Of a stretch of 44,261 nucleotides of DNA, positions 23,958-30,345 are shown in pieces. The stretch lies in NCBI GenBank assembly GCA_039931675.1, contig JBDTRM010000060.1, forward strand, positions 1 through 44,261, written 5' to 3'. The notes beneath the pieces are model-generated. The model did not search any database and was not told where the DNA came from. It saw only the letters and a program-made list of their open reading frames with translations. The number at the start of each line of letters is the position of its first letter. The stretch's first letter is position 1. A program made the position numbers and the translations under genes. The DNA comes from JAEUTH01 sp039931675. Lineage in GTDB: Bacteria > Bacteroidota > Bacteroidia > AKYH767-A > OLB10.

Positions 23958-23984
23958 CCCCGTTGTTGGATACAGCGGGGTTTT
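23958..23984 (+). promoter_or_regulatory. Hairpin at the 5' end of the rpsP mRNA
   Basis: CCCCGTTGT (23958-23966) pairs with ACAGCGGGG (23972-23980) with one G-U pair and a 5-base loop, followed by TTTT. Given the promoter position, it would be the first thing transcribed. It has the look of an intrinsic terminator or of a 5' stabilising or autoregulatory stem. Confidence 0.5.
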
Positions 23985-24015
23985 ATATGATATAAACAGT
24001 TAAAAACAAAACAAA

Positions 24016-24579
24016 ATGCCAGCAAAATTAAGATTGCAAAGATTTGGTAAAAAAGGCTATGCCTATTACCACATCGTAGTGGCTGATGGTCGTGCTCCAA
24101 GGGATGGTAAGTTTATTGAGAAAATTGGTTCTTACAACCCTAACACGAACCCCGCTACGATTGAGTTAAACACCGACAAGGCTGTAGCCTGGTTAAACAA
24201 AGGTGCTCAGCCAACAGACACCATGCGCGCGATTCTATCGTACAAAGGTGTGTTGTACAAAAAACACCTTGAAGAAGGCGTTAAAAAAGGAGCACTTACG
24301 CAAGAACAATCTGATGAGAAATTCGCAGCATGGAATCAGCAAAAAGCTTCTAAGGTTGATTCGAAAAAAGGCAGTTTAGCAGAAAGCCGCAAGGCCGACA
24401 TGGAAGCACGCCTTAAAGCAGAAAAAACCAAGAAGGAAACCCGTGCTAAAGCAATTGTTGCTAAAAATACTCCTCCGCCAGCCGAAGAAGTTGCACCGGT
24501 AGCACCACCCGTTGCCGAAGTTGCACCTGAAGCACCCGCTGCCGATGCTGCCGCAGAAGCGCCAGCAGAGAATGCATAA
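24016..24579 (+). CDS. rpsP: 30S ribosomal protein S16 with long C-terminal tail
   Basis: Ribosomal protein bS16, part of the 30S subunit body. Residues 1-85 match the family: MPAKLRLQRFGKKGYAYYHI and VVADGRAPRDGKFIEKIGSY, then NPNTNP, then KAVAWLNKGAQPTDT. Beyond it is a tail of about 100 residues rich in Lys, Glu and then Ala-Pro (KNTPPPAEEVAPVAPPVAEV and so on), typical of Bacteroidota S16 and absent in E. coli (82 residues). It has its own promoter and 5' hairpin and is followed by an intrinsic terminator and then rimM, a conserved partner needed for 30S maturation. Confidence 0.98.
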   Translation: MPAKLRLQRFGKKGYAYYHIVVADGRAPRDGKFIEKIGSYNPNTNPATIELNTDKAVAWLNKGAQPTDTMRAILSYKGVLYKKHLEEGVKKGALTQEQSDEKFAAWNQQKASKVDSKKGSLAESRKADMEARLKAEKTKKETRAKAIVAKNTPPPAEEVAPVAPPVAEVAPEAPAADAAAEAPAENA

Positions 24580-24598
24580 TTACAATCTGAATTTATTT

Positions 24599-24640
24599 AC
24601 AAACCCGCTTGAGTTTCAATTCTTGCGGGTTTGTTTTTTA
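24599..24640 (+). terminator. Intrinsic terminator between rpsP and rimM
   Basis: ACAAACCCGC (24599-24608) pairs perfectly with GCGGGTTTGT (24625-24634) around a 16-base loop, followed by a run of T to 24639. It ends ten bases before the rimM ATG, so rimM is expressed by read-through or from a promoter inside rpsP. Confidence 0.85.
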
Positions 24641-24649
24641 TAAAATGTT

Positions 24650-25180
24650 ATGACAATTCAAAAAGACGATTGCTTTTATTTTGGTATTGTGATGCGGGCG
24701 CATGGCAGGGATGGAACTGTTGTGGTTGCAATGGATGTTGACCAGCCGGATTATTATAAATCGCTTAATGAGGCTTATATTTTTTTAAACGATACACTTG
24801 TTCGCTTTGCTATTACTGCCTTCAACATTCAGCGTGATGCTGCATTAATTAGGTTTGAAAACGTAAATAATCATGACGATGCAGCATTGATAACAGGTTG
24901 CGAAATTTATCTTCCGTTAACTAAACTGCCACCACTTACGGGAAATCAATTTTACTTTCACGAGATTATAGGTTATACTTTAATTGATAATAATTTTGGA
25001 GAGGTTGGAACTGTGAACCAGATTTTTGACATGCCGCAACAGGCCATTGCACAGGTTTTTCATGGTGATAAGGAAGTGCTTGTTCCTTTAAAATTAGATA
25101 TGGTTACTGAGATTGACAGGGTTAATAAGAAATTAGTAATGTCATTGCCTGAAGGATTGGTTGAGCTTTATATTTCGTAG
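24650..25180 (+). CDS. rimM: Ribosome maturation factor RimM
   Basis: A 176-residue RimM, which assists assembly of the 30S head and binds protein S19. The N-terminal beta-barrel has FGIVMRAHGRDGTVVV (11-26, the family 'GxIxxxHGxxG') and the C-terminal PRC-barrel has FYFHEIIGYTL (about 101-111), EVGTVNQIFD and VLVPL. Length is normal. Its position after rpsP is conserved in bacteria, though a terminator separates them here. The acidic, substitution-rich sequence is usual for Bacteroidota RimM. Confidence 0.94.
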   Translation: MTIQKDDCFYFGIVMRAHGRDGTVVVAMDVDQPDYYKSLNEAYIFLNDTLVRFAITAFNIQRDAALIRFENVNNHDDAALITGCEIYLPLTKLPPLTGNQFYFHEIIGYTLIDNNFGEVGTVNQIFDMPQQAIAQVFHGDKEVLVPLKLDMVTEIDRVNKKLVMSLPEGLVELYIS

Positions 25181-25192
25181 GAAGCCACCTTC

Positions 25193-25307
25193 TTCGGAAA
25201 AAACCCGCGAGGTTGAAAAAAACCTCGCGGGTTGAAAACTGAACCATACATTAAAAGCTGGATTTCTGACCTCGCGGGTTTTTTCAACCCGCGAGGTCTT
25301 TTCCGAA
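25193..25307. repeat. Composite palindromic element
   Basis: An outer stem TTCGGAAAA (25193-25201) / TTTTCCGAA (25299-25307) encloses two perfect hairpins: AACCCGCGAGGTT (25202-25214) with 25221-25233, and GACCTCGCGGGTT (25268-25280) with 25286-25298. The same word AACCCGCGAGGT is present four times, in alternating orientation. The hairpin pair with A/T loops could also end transcription after rimM. The AACCCGCGAGGT word is common between genes in Bacteroidota. Confidence 0.85.
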
Positions 25308-25461
25308 AAAAGAAACCCATAGCTAAAAACAACATTAGCATTAATCTATTTTTAATATAGATTTGTCACTGCTTATTATGTCATTCCTTAAACCTTTATG
25401 CTTGTCATGAAAGCATAAAGATTCCCTCAAACATTTATTATTAAAAAAGCAAAATCGTTTT

Positions 25462-26187
25462 GTGTCAGAATCAACTTTTCATTTCAAAAAGTTTACAATA
25501 AACCAGCAGCGCTGCGCCATGAAGGTGGGCACTGACAGCGTGCTTTTTGGCGCGTGGATAAAAACACGTAATGCATCTTCTATACTCGACATCGGAACAG
25601 GAACAGGAGTGCTGGCTTTAATGCTTGCACAAAAAAGTAATGCACAAATTGATGCTATTGATGTGGATGCAGAGGCGTGCGAACAAGCACGCGAAAATTG
25701 TATCGCTTCACCATGGGCAGACAGAATAAAAGTGTTTCACTCTACATTGCAGCATTTTCAAAACCATGCCCATGCTGTGTATGATTTAATCGTAAGCAAT
25801 CCCCCTTATTTTTCATCATCGCATAAAGCAAGCGATGCAGCACGAAATATTGCACGCCACATGGATGCAACTTTATCAATGGAAGATTTAATTAATGGGG
25901 TTCTTAAATTATTAAGTACAGATGGAAATTTTTGTGTGATACTTCCTCAAAAAGAAGGGATGTTGTTTTATGAAAAAGCTTTGCTACATAATTTATTCTG
26001 CACCAACCTTACCCGTGTGAAAACCAAAATTGATAAGCCTGAAAAAAGATTGATGATGGAATTTTCAAGAAAGATGCAAGTAATGAATGAGGATGAAATT
26101 GTAATTCAGGAAGCAGATAATTTTTTTACAGAAGATTATATTCAGCTTACAAAAGATTTTTATCCTGATTTGCGGAAACAACGGTGA
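25462..26187 (+). CDS. trmN6: tRNA1(Val) A37 N6-methyltransferase (TrmN6/YfiC type)
   Basis: A 241-residue SAM-dependent methyltransferase that by family assignment makes m6A at position 37 of a tRNA. The opening FHFKKFTINQQRCAMKVGTD matches TrmN6 (family 'FxFkqFxixqdxcamKVgTDgvlLGaW'), with motif I DIGTGTG (43-49), the acidic IDAIDVDA (64-71) and the N6-methylase signature NPPY (113-116, followed by FSSSHKASDAARNIARH). The frame opens with GTG at 25462; no ATG is available before the conserved opening. It is preceded by a 281-base spacer with the composite palindrome. Confidence 0.9.
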   Translation: MSESTFHFKKFTINQQRCAMKVGTDSVLFGAWIKTRNASSILDIGTGTGVLALMLAQKSNAQIDAIDVDAEACEQARENCIASPWADRIKVFHSTLQHFQNHAHAVYDLIVSNPPYFSSSHKASDAARNIARHMDATLSMEDLINGVLKLLSTDGNFCVILPQKEGMLFYEKALLHNLFCTNLTRVKTKIDKPEKRLMMEFSRKMQVMNEDEIVIQEADNFFTEDYIQLTKDFYPDLRKQR

Positions 26188-26209
26188 AGTTTGGCCTCGC
26201 CCACCTTGA

Positions 26210-26223
26210 TCCGCCTAAAGGCG
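26210..26223. repeat. Short palindrome CCGCCTAAAGGCGG
   Basis: A 5-bp stem with a TAAA loop between the convergent methyltransferase and saccharopine-dehydrogenase-like genes. Close variants occur at 34207-34219 (CTGCCTTTGGCAG) and inside the mpl repeat (TCCCGCCTTTGCGGGA), so it is probably one motif of a dispersed family. Confidence 0.5.
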
Positions 26224-26248
26224 GACACTGCCACACAAAGGCATTGCG

Positions 26249-27583
26249 CTATCCATTCTTTTCCGAAAAAACAATTCCATAATTTGCTAATTCATCAAGC
26301 ACAGGATTATATACTTCTGCATCAACAGGAATTTTTACACCCTTTGATTTTATCTTTCCATTCAAAATATTTTTAGTTACGATAGCCAATGGCAAGCCAA
26401 CTGTTTTCGACATGGCTGTATGTGTAGTATCATCACCTTTTACAACAAGTGTAGAAGTCATTTTACCTTTTACCGATTCTTCATTTTTAAATTCAAATTG
26501 ATGAACCATCACCACCATATCCTTATCACCTTCGTTCAACTTCCATTTCTGTTCTAATAATTGCTGGAGAATTTGCGCAGGGGTTGCATTGGGTAAATTT
26601 GTTTTTACAGGTTCGGCAATTCCTGTCCACATAATTTTATCAATTATTTCATCAGTTATTTTATCTCCATAAAATTTCTTAATGCGGTCGCTTAATTTAC
26701 TTCCCTTAATTGAAGCAGGAAGAAATGATTCGAGCACCTGTGCGTAGGTTAATTTTTCAGACTGTTCTATTTGAAAACTATCATCCGTTAAACCTAATCT
26801 AACAAAAACATCCCATGCTTTGCAATAACCTTCATAACGCAAAGTGCCGCGCAACATGGTAGGAATTTTTTCCAATCCGTAATGATGACGATAGGCAAGT
26901 GAATCGCGATTAGCGTATCCATCAAAACTTCCGTAACCGTCCACACTAATTTTTTCAATTTGTGTAAACAGCCTGTTATAAGGAATGTATTTGTACAGGC
27001 TGTTTTCAATATACTTTGCAATGCCTTGTCCTGCAATTATTACGTTACGAGGATTCCATGTAAATTTATAACCCCACGGATTGTCATTGCTTTCAGGCGC
27101 AACCAAACCTCCTGTGTATGATTTAAAACTTGTCAATTCATTACCCTGCCGTTTTAATTCATGAATAATTTTCATTGCACTTAAATGGTCAATACCGGGA
27201 TCGAGACCACACTCATTCATAATTAAAATGTCATTCTTAATTGCCTCATCATTTAGCAAAGCAATTTCATTTGATACGTAAGAAGCCGTAACTAAATTCC
27301 TTTTCTGTAGCAAGCAATCCTGTGCCACTAAATAATGTAAAGCTGCCGGAAGCATTGAAATAACAATATGTGCCCCCGCAATAAGAAATCTCCGCTGATC
27401 ATCATCATGAATATCCAAACCTAAAGCGACACCATTTTCATGACTGCCGATTTTTTGCTGTGCTAACTCTTGCGATGCATCAACAACAATAATTTTCCAT
27501 TGCTCATTAAAACTGTTGTCTAAAAAATATTTAATAAGTGTTGAGGCTGAACGCCCTGCACCGAAGAGAAGTATATTACGCAT
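26249..27583 (-). CDS. Saccharopine dehydrogenase-family protein
   Basis: A 444-residue NAD(P)-dependent oxidoreductase of the saccharopine dehydrogenase/Lys9 type. The Rossmann nucleotide site is MRNILLFGAGRSAST (Gly8-Ala-Gly10), followed by the family's MNECGLDPGIDHLSAMKIIH (about 122-141), SFKSYTGGLVAPESNDNPWGY (without its last residue about 151-170) and FTWNPRNVI. The whole length and order match the glutamate-forming enzyme that links glutamate to aminoadipate semialdehyde in lysine metabolism. The neighbours give no lysine pathway context, so related uses (for example polyamine synthesis) are possible. A -7 box at 27666-27673 and a heptamer tandem repeat lie upstream of the ATG. Confidence 0.88.
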   Translation of the reverse strand: MRNILLFGAGRSASTLIKYFLDNSFNEQWKIIVVDASQELAQQKIGSHENGVALGLDIHDDDQRRFLIAGAHIVISMLPAALHYLVAQDCLLQKRNLVTASYVSNEIALLNDEAIKNDILIMNECGLDPGIDHLSAMKIIHELKRQGNELTSFKSYTGGLVAPESNDNPWGYKFTWNPRNVIIAGQGIAKYIENSLYKYIPYNRLFTQIEKISVDGYGSFDGYANRDSLAYRHHYGLEKIPTMLRGTLRYEGYCKAWDVFVRLGLTDDSFQIEQSEKLTYAQVLESFLPASIKGSKLSDRIKKFYGDKITDEIIDKIMWTGIAEPVKTNLPNATPAQILQQLLEQKWKLNEGDKDMVVMVHQFEFKNEESVKGKMTSTLVVKGDDTTHTAMSKTVGLPLAIVTKNILNGKIKSKGVKIPVDAEVYNPVLDELANYGIVFSEKNG

Positions 27584-27586
27584 GAA

Positions 27587-27648
27587 TGATTTACGATTTA
27601 TGATTTACGATTTACGATTTATGATTTACGATTTATGATTTTACGATT
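27587..27648. repeat. Heptamer tandem repeat (ATTTACG/ATTTATG)
   Basis: About nine units of GATTTAC/GATTTAT in a row directly upstream of the saccharopine-dehydrogenase-like ATG (27583). With the -7 box at 27666-27673 it would be in the 5' untranslated leader, so its copy number could change expression. Confidence 0.85.
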
Positions 27649-27665
27649 AGCCTAAAATCGGCTTG

Positions 27666-27673
27666 CAAAAGTA
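27666..27673 (-). promoter_or_regulatory. Putative -7 box
   Basis: TACTTTTG on the minus strand, exact TAnnTTTG match, 83 bases upstream of the saccharopine-dehydrogenase-like start codon. No clear -33 TTG. Confidence 0.4.
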
Positions 27674-27880
27674 TTTATTCGGATGAACTTAGAAAGCTGA
27701 GAATGATTCCATAAATTTCTGATGAAAAGAATTGCTTATCTTCGATCCATATCATTCAAAATTCATTAGTGAAATATGCAGGAATGAAAATTTAATTAAT
27801 TTGGCAACATCATTTTAGTTTATGAAATTAAAGGAATAATAATTGTTTTCTATACCCGATAAATTTTAAATCCCACATCA

Positions 27881-28810
27881 ATGAAAAAATTAATTCTAAC
27901 ATGTATGTCAATGCTGGTGATAACTGCTACAGCACTTGCCCAATCAAATGCAGTTTTGTTTACCGAAAACGGTGAACGATTTACAATAATCCTAAATGGT
28001 CTCAGGCAAAACGAAAAGCCCGAAACCAATGTTAAGCTCACCGGTTTGCCTGCGCCTCAGTATAAAATGAAGGTGATTTTTGAAGATGCCCGTTTAGGTG
28101 AAGAAAGTTTTAATCTATTTCTTGAGCCGGGTTTAGAGCGATCTTTTTCAATCAAGAAAAATTCAAAAGGTAAATATGTATTGCGCATGATAAGCGAAGT
28201 GGCCTTAGCCAGTGCGCCTGCTTCACCTGCATCGCAACAGGTTGTAGTCTATAATCCGCAAGCTGTGCCCACTGATTATTCAAATAGCCAGACGGTAACA
28301 CAGCAAACCACCACGACCACTACTGGTAATCCTGACAATTTTAATATGGGAGTAAATGTGGACGGTGTAGGAATGAATATTAATATGAACGGAATGGGAA
28401 TGAATACAACAGGAAATTCAACAACTACCACTACTACTACAACTACTGTTTCAGGAAATGGCACACCCCCTCCTCCTCCTTCATATTTACCGGGTTACAG
28501 TGGACCTGTTGGATGCCCGATGCCAATGGCCGATGGTGATTTCCGCGATCTGAAAAGCTCCATTGCAAGTAAATCGTTTGAAGAATCGAAGATGACTATT
28601 GCAAAACAAGTATTGCGCGATCATTGCTTGCTTACTACACAGGTTAAAGACCTCATTAACCTCTTTACCTTTGAAGAGACCAAACTTGATTTTGCAAAAT
28701 ATGCTTACGATTATACTTACGACCGCGGTAATTATTTTAAAGTAAATGATGTTTTTACTTTTGAAAGTAGTATTGAAGATTTAAACAACTATATCAATTC
28801 GCATAGATAA
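27881..28810 (+). CDS. Exported DUF4476 protein
   Basis: A 309-residue exported protein. Signal peptide 1-20 (ends ATALAQ), an N-terminal beta-rich domain (about 22-115, NGERFTIILNGLRQNEKPET), a low-complexity middle (about 130-205) with runs of Thr and repeats of Met-Asn-Gly, a Pro-rich turn (NGTPPPPPSYLPG) and a C-terminal helical DUF4476 domain (about 215-305, DFRDLKSSIASKSFEESKMT ... VKDLINLFTFEETKLDFAKY). DUF4476 is common in Bacteroidota and has no known function. A clear intrinsic terminator follows. The Thr-run is encoded by an ACTACTACC-type repeat, a possible slippage site. Confidence 0.75.
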   Translation: MKKLILTCMSMLVITATALAQSNAVLFTENGERFTIILNGLRQNEKPETNVKLTGLPAPQYKMKVIFEDARLGEESFNLFLEPGLERSFSIKKNSKGKYVLRMISEVALASAPASPASQQVVVYNPQAVPTDYSNSQTVTQQTTTTTTGNPDNFNMGVNVDGVGMNINMNGMGMNTTGNSTTTTTTTTTVSGNGTPPPPPSYLPGYSGPVGCPMPMADGDFRDLKSSIASKSFEESKMTIAKQVLRDHCLLTTQVKDLINLFTFEETKLDFAKYAYDYTYDRGNYFKVNDVFTFESSIEDLNNYINSHR

Positions 28811-28836
28811 TATCTGTCTGAAAATAAATTTAATAT

Positions 28837-28864
28837 AAAAGCCTGTTGATAAAACAGGCTTTTT
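28837..28864 (+). terminator. Intrinsic terminator overlapping next promoter
   Basis: AAAAGCCTGTT pairs with AACAGGCTTTT around a short AT loop, ending in a T-run at 28860-28864. It ends the DUF4476 transcript, and its T-run is directly adjacent to the next gene's -7 box. Confidence 0.85.
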
Positions 28865-28871
28865 ACTTTTG
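28864..28871 (+). promoter_or_regulatory. -7 promoter box for DUF423 gene
   Basis: TACTTTTG, an exact TAnnTTTG match, 16 bases before the ATG at 28887. A TTG lies at 28845-28847, inside the terminator loop, at a spacing of 16. Confidence 0.5.
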
Positions 28872-28886
28872 CGCAAAAATATTCCT

Positions 28887-29303
28887 ATGATAAAACGATT
28901 ACTATTAGCTGCTTCGGTTCTTGGTTTTATGGCTGTTGCATTGGGAGCATTGGGAGCGCATAAGCTGAAAGAAATTATTAGCGCAACCAACCTCGATATT
29001 TTTGAAAAGGGTGTTACCTACCAGTTTTATCATGTTTCTGCAATGATAGCTGCTGCGATATTGCTTCACCTTTATGGCAATAAAAGATTTTATCATGCAG
29101 GCATGTTCTTTTTTGCAGGGATCATCTGTTTCAGCGGCTCTCTGTATTTGCTTGCTTTGCGCGATGTTTATGTCACCGGTGCAAATCAATTTTCAGATAT
29201 TATCCCAACTGTTATTATTGGTCCCATAACGCCTATTGGTGGTTTGCTATTTCTTACAGGATGGGTGCTGCTTCTTTCGGGCGTATTAAAAATAAAATCG
29301 TGA
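28887..29303 (+). CDS. DUF423 family membrane protein
   Basis: A 138-residue inner-membrane protein of the DUF423 family (YgdD/YwdK). Four hydrophobic segments are visible; the family opening AVALGALGAHKLKE (about 16-29) and the central YQFYHVSAMIAAAILL (about 45-60) are present, as is the GPITPIGGLLFLTGW end (about 113-127). Function is unknown. I chose the ATG at 28887 and not the earlier TTG, which is part of the promoter's -7 box. The gene has its own promoter and stands before a convergent methyltransferase gene. Confidence 0.9.
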   Translation: MIKRLLLAASVLGFMAVALGALGAHKLKEIISATNLDIFEKGVTYQFYHVSAMIAAAILLHLYGNKRFYHAGMFFFAGIICFSGSLYLLALRDVYVTGANQFSDIIPTVIIGPITPIGGLLFLTGWVLLLSGVLKIKS

Positions 29304-29359
29304 ATTGCATTTCACTGCAAAGAAAATTCCGGAAGACTAATATTCCAATTCCCAACCAA

Positions 29360-30133
29360 CTATTTATTTCCCCTTCTGAACTCTGCTAAAACAATTCCGG
29401 CAGCAACAGCAGCATTAAGCGATTCTGCACCGCTACCTGTTGATGAGTAAGATGGAATGGTAATGAGCGAATCAATTTCATCAAGCAATGCAGCATTTAT
29501 CCCATGACTTTCACTCCCTATAATGATCACTCCCTTATCATCTAATTTTTGATTGTAAATATTTTTACCTTCTAACGTTGTACCATATAGGCGATTGCCT
29601 GTTTGCAATTTATAATCACTAAGCCACTTTTTCAAATCAACGTACGCAACATTAATTCTGAAAAGCGAGCCCATTGCCGATTGCACTGTCTTACTGTTAT
29701 AAGCATCTGCTGTTGCAGTGCTACAAACTATTGACTTTATACCAAACCAATCAGCTGTTCGAATTATAGTTCCAAAATTTCCGGGATCATTAATATCATC
29801 TAATGCAATTAACAGCTCATTTTTTAACTGAGCAATGCTAAGATTTGTATCAGGTACATAGGCAATAGCAAGCACACGGTTAGGTGTGGTTAACTGCGAA
29901 ATTTTTTTCAAATCATTTTCACTAATAACATCACCAATGGTTTTGTTTCGCTTTAGCTTAACTGAATTTTCATCAAACCACTCACTTAATGCATAAACCG
30001 AATGAATGCGGAACGATGATTGTAAAAGTTCGGCCACTACCTTATCGCCCTCGGCTATAAACAGACCGGTTGATTTACGATACTTTTTCTGGTGTAAAGA
30101 GATGATGAACTGAAGTTTGGCCTTTGAAAGCAT
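29360..30133 (-). CDS. SpoU/TrmH-family RNA 2'-O-methyltransferase
   Basis: A 257-residue SPOUT-class RNA ribose methyltransferase. A substrate-binding domain (about 1-95, KYRKSTGLFIAEGDKVVAELL) leads to the three knotted SpoU motifs: motif 1 ALDDINDPGNFGTIIRTADW (about 112-131), motif 2 GVIIIGSESHGIN (about 200-212) and motif 3 IPSYSSTGSGAESLNAAVAA (about 226-245). Target (tRNA or 23S rRNA) cannot be told. It is divergent from the tamL-like gene with a 212-base spacer; this pairing is frequent in Bacteroidota. Confidence 0.9.
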   Translation of the reverse strand: MLSKAKLQFIISLHQKKYRKSTGLFIAEGDKVVAELLQSSFRIHSVYALSEWFDENSVKLKRNKTIGDVISENDLKKISQLTTPNRVLAIAYVPDTNLSIAQLKNELLIALDDINDPGNFGTIIRTADWFGIKSIVCSTATADAYNSKTVQSAMGSLFRINVAYVDLKKWLSDYKLQTGNRLYGTTLEGKNIYNQKLDDKGVIIIGSESHGINAALLDEIDSLITIPSYSSTGSGAESLNAAVAAGIVLAEFRRGNK

Positions 30134-30345
30134 AAATATTTTCTATTAAAAACTCGAACGAAATAATTAAATAATGCTAACGCAAAAATTGTTACAAATA
30201 AATCGTTAGATAATTCGCAAATATGATAAACGAAGTTTACTTCGCACCAATAATTAATTAAGTTTCTTTGGATACAGGATATTACATGCTCACTTTGCAG
30301 TTCAGCAAATTGCACTAGTAACCAATAATTATTTTTACTGCGCTT

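Noticed and set aside
27587..27648. Tandem repeat considered as a CRISPR-like array
   Set aside because: The unit is seven bases with no spacers and no cas genes nearby.
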